Part shown: positions 1-6,140 of the stretch, piece by piece
How the letters are laid out: the number at the start of each line of letters is the position of its first letter
Position numbering within the stretch: position 1 is the first letter of the stretch
Origin: a bacterium
Lineage (GTDB): Bacteria; AUK180
Length of the DNA: 25,536 nt
Assembly: GCA_030622125.1 (NCBI GenBank)
Contig: JAUXGM010000012.1
Span: 1 to 25,536 of the forward strand
Reading direction: 5' to 3'
Notes under the pieces: generated by a model
Told to the model about the DNA's origin: nothing
Seen by the model: only the letters and a program-made list of their open reading frames with translations
Databases searched by the model: none
Made by a program: the position numbers and the translations under genes

Positions 1-207
1 ACTTGTGGAGATAAAGATATCATAATATCCCCCCATTTCTTCCTGCCAAACAACATAAAAATCCTGACCAATTGCTTCTATGTCAGGATAAGAAGATTCC
101 GTTGATGTGCCGGTTAATTGGACATCATCCCACCACCCTATTGGAGCTGAATAAACCGCAGATAACAAAATTGCACAAAAAAAAGATAAAAAAGCTACTT
201 TTTTCAT
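1..207 (-). CDS. Exported beta-propeller-like protein, N-terminal part only
   Basis: The gene starts at an ATG at 207 and runs off the left edge of the window, leaving 69 readable codons with no stop. The start is preceded by a strong ribosome binding site (AAGAGGAGAG, about 4 bases before the ATG). The product opens with a clear signal peptide: MKK, a hydrophobic stretch to about residue 20, then a likely cleavage near VYS-A. The mature part reads 'LTGTSTESSYPDIEAIG' followed by 'FYVVWQEEMGGYYDIFIS'. This resembles the repeat of extracellular sialidase-type or YVTN-type beta-propellers, in which each blade carries a V-W-Q-(D/E)..G..DI...S pattern. Role and partners cannot be read from this fragment; the propeller assignment is inference from one blade. 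It has its own promoter at 222-250. Confidence 0.8.
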   Translation of the reverse strand, partial: MKKVAFLSFFCAILLSAVYSAPIGWWDDVQLTGTSTESSYPDIEAIGQDFYVVWQEEMGGYYDIFISTS

Positions 208-221
208 AATCTCTCCTCTTA

Positions 222-250
222 ATAATAAATATTAGCATATTTAATGCCAA
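222..250 (-). promoter_or_regulatory. Sigma70-type promoter for the gene at 1-207
   Basis: On the minus strand a -35 box TTGGCA (250-245) and a -10 box TATTAT (227-222) are separated by exactly 17 bases. The -10 lies 14 bases upstream of the ATG, leaving room for the AAGAGGAGAG ribosome binding site. No operator-like repeat is seen nearby. Confidence 0.55.
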
Positions 251-352
251 ATAGTAATTCACCAATATACATAAATATACAAAAAAAACATATAAAAAAA
301 GTGGGGAAAATAGAAAAAAATGAAGAAAATTTTCATAATCTTGCAGGAGTCT

Positions 353-475
353 GGGACACATAAAAAAAGAGGTTGGAGGTTAGAGGTTGGTAAGAAAAAA
401 AATATAAAACTCCGAAAAGCCATAAAAGAGGGACATTACCTCAACTTTCTGATTTTTAAAGTTGAGATGTGTCCC
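353..475. mobile_element. Candidate 123-bp MITE/REPIN-like element with 9-bp terminal inverted repeats
   Basis: GGGACACAT at 353-361 is perfectly complementary to ATGTGTCCC at 467-475. Between them lie three purine-rich GAGGTTR heptamers (369-389), a block at 407-440 that is identical over 34 bases to the repeat at 25429-25462, and a strong hairpin (430-475). There is no coding sequence inside. The structure fits a non-autonomous miniature element or a REP-type palindrome pair mobilised in trans. No target-site duplication is obvious, so mobility is inference. Confidence 0.5.
430..475. repeat. Long hairpin inside the 353-475 element
   Basis: GGGACA (430-435) pairs with TGTCCC (470-475), and the nine bases CTCAACTTT (440-448) pair perfectly with AAAGTTGAG (458-466), leaving a 9-base loop. 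There is no T-run on either strand directly after the stem, so it does not look like an intrinsic terminator. It is better explained as a REP-like palindrome. Confidence 0.6.
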
Positions 476-599
476 GGATTCTTCACTAGATAACGATATA
501 CCTCCCGAGAACGATATAGCCAAAGGCAAGAAAGTCAAAAGATAGATTCTTCACATTCGTTCAGAATGACGGGAAGGAGGGGTTCATAATGACAAAATA
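476..599. repeat. Degenerate dispersed-repeat debris in the intergenic region
   Basis: This stretch has no gene. It holds GGATTCTTCACT (476-487) and a second copy of the same head at 543-573, where ATTCT (546-550) and AGAAT (563-567) form an imperfect palindrome around TCACATTCG. The phrase resembles the short 'ATTCTTC...TCAGAATGAC' repeats scattered through many bacterial genomes. AACGATATA occurs twice, 18 bases apart (492-500 and 510-518). No promoter or terminator is recognised here. The resemblance to repeats elsewhere is from memory, not a search. Confidence 0.45.
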
Positions 600-1421
600 T
601 CAAGTTGAGCCACAGCCCCTTGTAAAGAGGCTGGGTAAAAAGTGAAGAAATATTTCCTTCATTATTTTTTCATTATGTTTTTCAGCGATAGATGCCGCTT
701 TTTCTCGCTGTCCCAAATAATATCTTTTAAGATTAAGGAAGTAAAAAACCAGATCAATATAGTTTTTTTCTGTAAATAAATGGTACCAGAGATAAAAGAT
801 CGCTCCATTCAAAAGAAAGGCATTCAGTCCATTTTTGATATCCCCACTTGCGAATTGTCCCATTCCGGGAATAATAGTAGATAATCCCTTAGCATTATTT
901 GGGTCTATCTTTTGATTGTGAAGAGCTATGATCTGCCTTGAAAATTTTCTTATATCTTTTTTGATATTGAGTTTTTGAATTAACCGTAATGCTTGTATCT
1001 CCCTATCCGTAGATATATATATTAAAATTTTGTCAAGTGTAATAAGTTTTTCATAACCCTTGATCTCATTATCGGAAAATTTTTCCAATATCATTTCGGA
1101 AGCCAAATAGTTACCGATAATAATATAATTGCTAACAATGTAAAGTTTGATTTTTGTCTTACTATCTTTATCTTCAATAATCTCCAATGCCTGATTGAAA
1201 TAAGAGATACTTTCCTTGTAGTTATTCTCTTTCCGTTCCAACATTCCTATTTTAATAAGCAGATCGGGATCTTTTTTAAAGAAGAATGCTCTTTTGTATT
1301 CAGTTATGGCATTATAGTAATCACCATTTTCTTCAAGGAATTTTGCGGTCTCAATAGGTGACTCAGAATAGGAAATCAAAAATAAACTAAAAATTAATAG
1401 TAATGTTAAGTTGAATTTCAT
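600..1421 (-). CDS. TPR-containing exported/membrane protein with PGxG motif (paralogue of the 1387-2193 product)
   Basis: The product has 273 residues from the ATG at 1421; an in-frame TTG at 1427 is a less likely start. It begins with a signal peptide or membrane anchor (about residues 3-19). TPR-like helical repeats follow, with 'YYNAITEYKRAFFFKKDPDLLIKIGMLE' and 'YKESISYFNQALEI' as typical units. The C-terminal third carries a GLSTIIPGMGQFASGDIKNG motif followed by hydrophobic helices, recalling the P-G-x-G-Q-x-Y-x-G motif of small TM2/DUF5683-like membrane domains. The next gene upstream (1387-2193) has the same architecture, so the two are probably ancient duplicates; the genes overlap by 35 bases. 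The last residues (about RGCGST) are encoded by a repeated hairpin (605-641), so the tail may be acquired. The function is unknown. The operon context points to envelope biogenesis or transport. Confidence 0.8.
   Translation of the reverse strand: MKFNLTLLLIFSLFLISYSESPIETAKFLEENGDYYNAITEYKRAFFFKKDPDLLIKIGMLERKENNYKESISYFNQALEIIEDKDSKTKIKLYIVSNYIIIGNYLASEMILEKFSDNEIKGYEKLITLDKILIYISTDREIQALRLIQKLNIKKDIRKFSRQIIALHNQKIDPNNAKGLSTIIPGMGQFASGDIKNGLNAFLLNGAIFYLWYHLFTEKNYIDLVFYFLNLKRYYLGQREKAASIAEKHNEKIMKEIFLHFLPSLFTRGCGST
605..641. repeat. Hairpin repeat, copy 1 (second copy at 12423-12458)
   Basis: The plus strand reads TTGAGCC, then an AGCCCC arm, a short loop, a GGCTGGG arm and TAAA. This matches the element at 12423-12458 in both arms and in the flanking TTGA(A/G)CC and GGGTAAA, while the loop differs. 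It overlaps the last codons of the minus-strand gene at 600-1421. Matched arms with a variable loop suggest a dispersed REP-like family. Confidence 0.45.
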
Positions 1422-2193
1422 TTTCAATCTTTTTTAAAAAATCCCTTTTTCTGATCTTTACTGCAACAACGGAACCATATATATTTCCAACATAAAAGTA
1501 TAGATCAAGCATTCCCCATAACCACCCTTCAATTGAAGAAAGACCATTTTGAGAAAATGTATAATAGGTTTTATAAGTTAGGGTTAAAATGTATATCATC
1601 GAAAAAATACCGTCGGCAATTCTTCCTGCGTATATTCTGCCGCTTCCCGGAATGATTGAAGAGAATAGTCCGGCAAGAATAGGGCTTTTTTCTTTGAACT
1701 GATTTTCTTTTTGGTAAAGCATAAAAAGTTCCTTTGAAATGCGATCATCCTTTTCTTTTAATGAAAGAAATCCCCCGGTATAATTTTTTGCATTACCCAA
1801 TATTAAACTCGATGCAAGGGAAATCTTCATTTGAAAATCGTTTTTGTACCCTTTAATTAAAATTCTCTTGTAATTTTTCAATTTGAAAAGTGAATAGAGG
1901 TAAGAATCAAAATAATCCAAATGATGCTTATCTATAATACCGATAACTGCTCCATATTTTTCTTCCTTTAAAAGGGATTTGATTATCAGAGGAAAAGCTT
2001 CATCGGAAAGTTCGGGATAGATTGTTATTGCTCGTAATCCTTCATTTGCACATCTTTCAAAATCATCTATTGAATAAAGATAATTTATAAACCTTAGCTC
2101 GTTTTCTTTTGAGTAGTAGTCAATGGAAAAAGGGGAGTTGTTCATAAGAAAAATCATGATAAAAAACACTAAAATAGATCTTATTTTTCCCAT
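1387..2193 (-). CDS. TPR-like exported/membrane protein with PGxG motif
   Basis: The 268-residue product starts at the ATG at 2193, which lies inside the end of the yidD-like gene (13-base overlap, suggesting translational coupling). An N-terminal hydrophobic segment (about 6-22) is a signal peptide or anchor. Residues about 30-165 are helical, repeat-like and degenerate. At about 170-190 sits 'GLFSSIIPGSGRIYAGRIADG', the same signature as in the product of 600-1421, followed by two predicted transmembrane helices. The family has small membrane domains with a P-G-x-G-(Q/R)-x-Y-x-G turn; their biochemical role is not known to me. Being co-encoded with a YidD-like protein, a LolA-like carrier and a CsgG-like protein suggests a role in envelope protein or lipoprotein traffic (inference). 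Confidence 0.8.
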   Translation of the reverse strand: MGKIRSILVFFIMIFLMNNSPFSIDYYSKENELRFINYLYSIDDFERCANEGLRAITIYPELSDEAFPLIIKSLLKEEKYGAVIGIIDKHHLDYFDSYLYSLFKLKNYKRILIKGYKNDFQMKISLASSLILGNAKNYTGGFLSLKEKDDRISKELFMLYQKENQFKEKSPILAGLFSSIIPGSGRIYAGRIADGIFSMIYILTLTYKTYYTFSQNGLSSIEGWLWGMLDLYFYVGNIYGSVVAVKIRKRDFLKKIENEIQLNITINF

Positions 2194-2642
2194 AGGTAAT
2201 TTTTCTCCGGTTCATCAAAGAATTTTCCATCAGGGGCGGCATCAAAATAATAGGAACTACCAACGCCATTACATCTTAATAACCTGTCGGATGAAAGAAA
2301 TATTCCTTTTAAAAAACCATATTTTTCAAAGGAAAGCTGAGTATAAAGTGAACAATGTGGATGGAACATACAGATGTCTTCATCCTGAGAAGAGATGAGA
2401 AACCGATACAATGTCAGAATTTTTTCTCCTAAAAATAGAAGTTCATTATAATCCATTAACTCCAATTTTTGGTATTTATAATGATATTCAGGTAAAATGG
2501 ATCCGTATTGATAGTTCGAGAGAAGGAAATCCATCTCGTTATCAATAGAAAATTCAAAGGAAAATATACCTGCTGAAACAATAAATAGCAACAGAATAAT
2601 TAAGAATAATTTACCATTCAATTTCTTTAATTTCTGCATCAT
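2181..2642 (-). CDS. YidD-like protein with an N-terminal signal/anchor extension
   Basis: Residues about 75-135 match the YidD family (membrane protein insertion efficiency factor): 'LYRFLISSQDEDICMFHPHCS', then 'YGFLKGIFLSSDRLLRCNG', corresponding to the canonical Y..LISP...C.F.PTCS.YA...G...G......RL.RC.P. All three family cysteines are present. Canonical YidD has roughly 70-90 residues, lies on the cytoplasmic face beside YidC and is encoded between rnpA and yidC. This one has 153 residues, begins with a hydrophobic segment (about 12-28, ending SAGIFS-FEF) like a signal peptide, and has a 45-residue extension before the domain. It may therefore act in the periplasm or as a membrane-anchored form. 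It overlaps the LolA-like gene by 32 bases. The family assignment is firm; location and role are inference. Confidence 0.8.
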   Translation of the reverse strand: MMQKLKKLNGKLFLIILLLFIVSAGIFSFEFSIDNEMDFLLSNYQYGSILPEYHYKYQKLELMDYNELLFLGEKILTLYRFLISSQDEDICMFHPHCSLYTQLSFEKYGFLKGIFLSSDRLLRCNGVGSSYYFDAAPDGKFFDEPEKNYLWEK

Positions 2643-3315
2643 CGGGAATCTTAAAGTTCTTTATTTTAATTGGAATTAAACCATCTGAAATGATATCGGA
2701 CATAACCATTGTTTCGGTTGAGATTAAATTTTTCTTATCATCATATTTTTTTGTTTTGATCATATTCGGCAGTTTTAAATTATTAATCAACTTATAACCG
2801 AAGATAAAGGTTTCTGATATCACTTTCTTCTTTCGGTTTGTTACTTTTATATACGAAATGTTACCATTGTTAGATACCTTTACAATATAGTATTGTATCA
2901 ATTTTTGTAATTTTTTTACCGGAATAAAATAAAAATATTTGCCATCTTTCTTTTTTACTACCTTTGAAACTACAAAGCCCAATTTTGAAAGTCCCATATC
3001 ATCTTCAAGTATCATCAGGAAAATAGAAAAAAGGGGAAGCATTTGTGGAAATTTTGAATTAATTATAAATGCTTTATTTGACTCGGGGTAGTATATTGTT
3101 AATTGTTTTCCCGAAAAGAACATTATCTGATGAAGAGGAGAGGTTATTTCAAGAAAAAGTCCTTGATCAAAATAAAAGAGCTTTCCTTCGGAAACATTAC
3201 TTTCTTTTGATGTTTTTACATCTATCTTTATGTCGGCAATCAATTCATTAAGTTCGGTTCCAAACGAAAATAGAGGAATCAGAATTAAGAGGGAAAGAAT
3301 AAATACCTTTTTTAT
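2611..3315 (-). CDS. LolA-like outer-membrane lipoprotein carrier protein with non-canonical start
   Basis: The product (234 residues if begun at 3315) matches the LolA/LolB-like fold family that shuttles lipoproteins or lipids through the periplasm. Evidence is a run of beta-strands with 'GKLFYFDQGLFLEITSPLHQIMFFSGKQLTIYYPESNKAFII', the family pattern G.l.f....f...y..P..q....dG..l.iY.Pe....... In frame upstream of the first usual start (TTG 3243, which would begin after the signal) is a good signal peptide, KKVFILSLLILIPLFSFG. Back to the in-frame TAG at 3327-3325 there is no ATG, GTG or TTG, only ATA (3315) and ATT (3321). An AGGAT lies about 6 bases before the ATA. The start is thus AUA/AUU, or an ATG lost by mutation or sequencing error. 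It lies 27 bases after the CsgG-like gene in the same operon. Confidence 0.75.
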   Translation of the reverse strand: MKKVFILSLLILIPLFSFGTELNELIADIKIDVKTSKESNVSEGKLFYFDQGLFLEITSPLHQIMFFSGKQLTIYYPESNKAFIINSKFPQMLPLFSIFLMILEDDMGLSKLGFVVSKVVKKKDGKYFYFIPVKKLQKLIQYYIVKVSNNGNISYIKVTNRKKKVISETFIFGYKLINNLKLPNMIKTKKYDDKKNLISTETMVMSDIISDGLIPIKIKNFKIPDDAEIKEIEW

Positions 3316-3342
3316 AAAAATATCCTATTTTTATATTTTTAA

Positions 3343-4203
3343 TTAATATCCAGCCGATGCACTAGTTCCATAGATAATTGCTGATATTATTAACCATGAT
3401 AAGCAGCCGTAGGTTGCTTGTTTTGTTTGGATCCTTTTCCCAGCCCTTTTATAATTTTTTGTATATATTGCTACATAATCCGCATCCTTTCCAATAAGTA
3501 AACTTGACGGTGGAGTGGGTTCAACAAGATATGCGAGACCAACCCCTAAAACACCAAGTAAACATCCCGATGTAAACCAAATAGTTTTATTTACATTCAC
3601 CTTTGCAGCAAGTGTAGATGCAGTAATAGGATCCATACTATATTTTGAATAACGATTTGATGAGATTTTTTCAGTTCCTCTTCCTTTGGACGTTTCTATT
3701 GTTGCCTTTACAGTTGTTGTCTCATCCGGTAATAAGGTTTTTAAAAGATCATTTACAAGACCTTTTACTACATCATCAATTTGTGAAAAATCCATTACTT
3801 TAATAGAATTTGACCATTCTATCTTTGAGTTTTCAATATTCACCATTCTTGCAGAAATTATATAAGTGTTGCCTAATTTACCGAGAGTTCCGATGATTAT
3901 ACTATTTACACCAAGAACCTTACCAACATTAACAGCACATTCAGCTGAGGAACATCCTAATGCTTGCTGTAGATTTTGCTCTTTTAAGATCGTTTCCATT
4001 GAACTTCTATCAACTACGATAAATTTCTGGACGGAAACAAGGGAATCTCTAAAAAGATCACTAATAATACTGGCACTATTCTTATCGGTTCCTTTTGGTT
4101 GAAAGTCCAATATTGCCATTGTTTTTTTCATTTCCACATCACTATAAATAAAAACAGCAAACATAAGAAACAAGATTTGTATCAAAAGAATTTTCTTATT
4201 CAT
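3343..4203 (-). CDS. CsgG-like envelope protein with two C-terminal hydrophobic segments
   Basis: The 286-residue product starts at the ATG at 4203 (GGAG about 8 bases upstream). It has a signal peptide (about 1-21), then a CsgG/LpoB-type domain (about 27-160): 'KTMAILDFQPKGTD', 'FIVVDRSSMETILKEQNLQQ', 'LGCSSAECAVNVGKVLGVNSIIIGTLGKLGNTYIISARMVN'. The two cysteines of the GC..AEC motif are shared with the paralogue at 13649-14965; the two domains are about two-thirds identical by eye. After a charged linker come two hydrophobic segments (about 205-228 and 262-280). CsgG-type domains act in envelope assembly or export, or as periplasmic regulators of penicillin-binding proteins. This group lacks a tested function as far as I know, so the exact job is open. 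It is the first gene of the minus-strand operon extending to 600. Confidence 0.8.
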   Translation of the reverse strand: MNKKILLIQILFLMFAVFIYSDVEMKKTMAILDFQPKGTDKNSASIISDLFRDSLVSVQKFIVVDRSSMETILKEQNLQQALGCSSAECAVNVGKVLGVNSIIIGTLGKLGNTYIISARMVNIENSKIEWSNSIKVMDFSQIDDVVKGLVNDLLKTLLPDETTTVKATIETSKGRGTEKISSNRYSKYSMDPITASTLAAKVNVNKTIWFTSGCLLGVLGVGLAYLVEPTPPSSLLIGKDADYVAIYTKNYKRAGKRIQTKQATYGCLSWLIISAIIYGTSASAGY

Positions 4204-4221
4204 AATTATTCTCCATTATAA

Positions 4222-4250
4222 ATTGTATCTAAAATTTTATAAAAAGTCAA
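4222..4250 (-). promoter_or_regulatory. Promoter of the CsgG-LolA-YidD operon
   Basis: On the minus strand TTGACT (4250-4245) and TACAAT (4227-4222) are separated by 17 bases. The start codon lies 18 bases after the -10 and is preceded by GGAG, so there is a short normal leader. The -35 boxes of this and the divergent promoter at 4258-4286 are only 7 bases apart, so one regulator could affect both. Confidence 0.6.
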
Positions 4251-4257
4251 ATTTCTC

Positions 4258-4286
4258 TTGAATTTTAATAAAAATTGTGGTAAAAT
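4258..4286 (+). promoter_or_regulatory. Promoter of the kinase-miaB-mutS operon, probably leaderless
   Basis: TTGAAT (4258-4263) and TAAAAT (4281-4286) are separated by 17 bases. The ATG of the next gene is at 4293, only 6 bases after the -10, so transcription should start at or next to the A of the start codon. No Shine-Dalgarno sequence is visible. Together these suggest a leaderless mRNA. Confidence 0.5.
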
Positions 4287-4292
4287 AAAACT

Positions 4293-6140
4293 ATGGAAAA
4301 AAAGATAGAAATAAGAGAAAGTTTATTTACTAAAAAATTGCTATCCGTGTTTCGAATAAATGAGAATGATGAAAAACGTGTAATGTTTCTATTTCAAAAC
4401 CCTTTTTTGAAAACGAAAGAATATTTTAATTATTTTCAGAGAAGATTTAAAAAAATACAAGAAATTAATCTTCCCGAGTTCTTAAATCTATCTCATGGTA
4501 GTTTTAAAAAGATTCCCTATATTAGTTTTCAGGATGTATTTAAATATGACAGGACATTGGATAAAATGATACCTTCTTTAAGAGACAAAAGTGAACAGCA
4601 TCTGCATAAATTAATTACCAATTTCCTACTATATTTTGTGGAATTTCATAACGCAAATGAGATTGTAGGCAATGCTTCACCGTCACTTTTTATGCTTTCT
4701 GATTCGGGAATGCCGTATTTTATTGATTTTTTAAATGGCTGGGATAATGCAGACATATTTTCAAGAATTAAGGGGTTTTATACGGATGAACTTAGATTCG
4801 TGAGTCCCGAGCACCTAAATAATAAGAATATTACAATAAAATCAGATGTATTTGCCGTTGCACTTTTTTTAATATATGTGTTAAGTGGCGAATCTTACGA
4901 GATAAATGAAATAAAGAACAGTAAAATAAGGATACCTGATCAATTGACTGATTATAAAGAACTCATTGAAAAAATGCTTAAACCGGAACCGGAAAAAAGA
5001 ATATCGATCAATACTGTTTATGATGCATTTAAAATGGATAAATTCCCTATTGAATTTGCTTATTATGATGTGAATAAGATCGCTGATATTCATTGTGCCA
5101 GATGCAGTAAACCAATTCTTTCCACTGATGCGAGCAAGATAGGGAATGATTACTTTTGTAAAAATTGCATTGATGAATTAAGAAATAAAAAACCAAAAGA
5201 AAAAGAAAAAAAAGAAAAAGTAGGTCCATCAAAATGTTATTATCATTTCAAGAGAGATGCTGTGTATACTTGTTCAAATCCGGAATGTAAAAAACCGTTA
5301 TGCGAGGATTGTGCAGAAAAGATTGAAGGAAAAATATTTTGTCCGGAATGTGCTTATGAAGAAAGAAGAAAAATAGATAAAGAAAAAGCAAAAAAATTAA
5401 GAGAGGAGAGAAAGGCGGAGATCGAAAGAGCAAAACAGCGTAAAAAAAAGACGGAAATAGAAGAAAAAGAACCGTTAAAGCAGGATGAGGAGGATTTTTT
5501 TAAATCCATTCAAAAACAAACGGATAACAATGATTTCGGTGATATTTCTCAAACAATAACAGAAGGACTTGATAATTCTAAATATATTAGAACAGAAAAA
5601 AAAGGTAAAAAAAACCTTCCTTTTTTTATAATTATTCCCGTTATTGTGATCCTAATTTTGGTCATGTTAATTGCTTTTCATAAAAAAAATTATGATACAA
5701 AAGAAATAAAGAAAACACACAAACTCTTTCTCAAAGCAAAAACCATATCGGATAAGGTAAGTTATGGCAAAAGACTTTCACGACTATACATAAAAAATAC
5801 TAATGACCCCGAACACAACGAGAAAGCGATCTTAACATTAGACAACCTCCTTTCTACAGGGAATGTTTCGGACTTTGATAGAAAAGATATTTATACACAA
5901 AAAATAGAATATTTAAAAGATCAGAAAAACTATGCGGAGATCATAAAATTGTATGATATAATGGAAAAAGAGTTCAGAAATGACACTACCTTATATCCAA
6001 TGATATTACTTGATAAAGCCAAATTTTATGAAACAATAAACAGAAGCAAAGCAATAAAAATATATAATCTAATAATGAAAAAATATAAAGGGACACCTTA
6101 TGGTTCTAAGGCATATAAGGCAAGAAAAAAACTAAAATAA
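4293..6140 (+). CDS. Pseudokinase with zinc-finger pair, one transmembrane helix and TPR ectodomain
   Basis: The product has 615 residues. Residues about 1-245 have a degenerate protein kinase fold: the C-lobe keeps 'RFVSPEHL' (APE-like, 169-175), 'SDVFAVALFLIYVLSGE' (184-200) and 'EKRIS', plus a DFL in place of DFG (145-147). The glycine loop and lysine are not evident, and the HRD..K..N segment reads VGNASPSLF, so catalytic Asp, Lys and Asn are gone. Two zinc sites follow: C268/C271/C289/C292, then a B-box-like cluster C315/H318/C327/C332/C337/C340/C350/C353. Next come a charged coiled region, one transmembrane helix (about 441-462) and an extracytoplasmic TPR-like tail to the end. The kinase gene starts at the stop codon (TAATG, 1-base overlap), so the two are tightly coupled. 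A regulatory or scaffold partner of that kinase is likely (inference). Confidence 0.85.
   Translation: MEKKIEIRESLFTKKLLSVFRINENDEKRVMFLFQNPFLKTKEYFNYFQRRFKKIQEINLPEFLNLSHGSFKKIPYISFQDVFKYDRTLDKMIPSLRDKSEQHLHKLITNFLLYFVEFHNANEIVGNASPSLFMLSDSGMPYFIDFLNGWDNADIFSRIKGFYTDELRFVSPEHLNNKNITIKSDVFAVALFLIYVLSGESYEINEIKNSKIRIPDQLTDYKELIEKMLKPEPEKRISINTVYDAFKMDKFPIEFAYYDVNKIADIHCARCSKPILSTDASKIGNDYFCKNCIDELRNKKPKEKEKKEKVGPSKCYYHFKRDAVYTCSNPECKKPLCEDCAEKIEGKIFCPECAYEERRKIDKEKAKKLREERKAEIERAKQRKKKTEIEEKEPLKQDEEDFFKSIQKQTDNNDFGDISQTITEGLDNSKYIRTEKKGKKNLPFFIIIPVIVILILVMLIAFHKKNYDTKEIKKTHKLFLKAKTISDKVSYGKRLSRLYIKNTNDPEHNEKAILTLDNLLSTGNVSDFDRKDIYTQKIEYLKDQKNYAEIIKLYDIMEKEFRNDTTLYPMILLDKAKFYETINRSKAIKIYNLIMKKYKGTPYGSKAYKARKKLK

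Noticed and set aside
125-361. Minus-strand open frame of 78 codons
   Set aside because: It overlaps the signal-peptide gene at 1-207 in another frame and covers its promoter and ribosome site; composition is that of AT-rich non-coding DNA.
430-475. Intrinsic terminator
   Set aside because: Stem is strong, but no T-run follows on either strand, and the stem is part of a repeat element.
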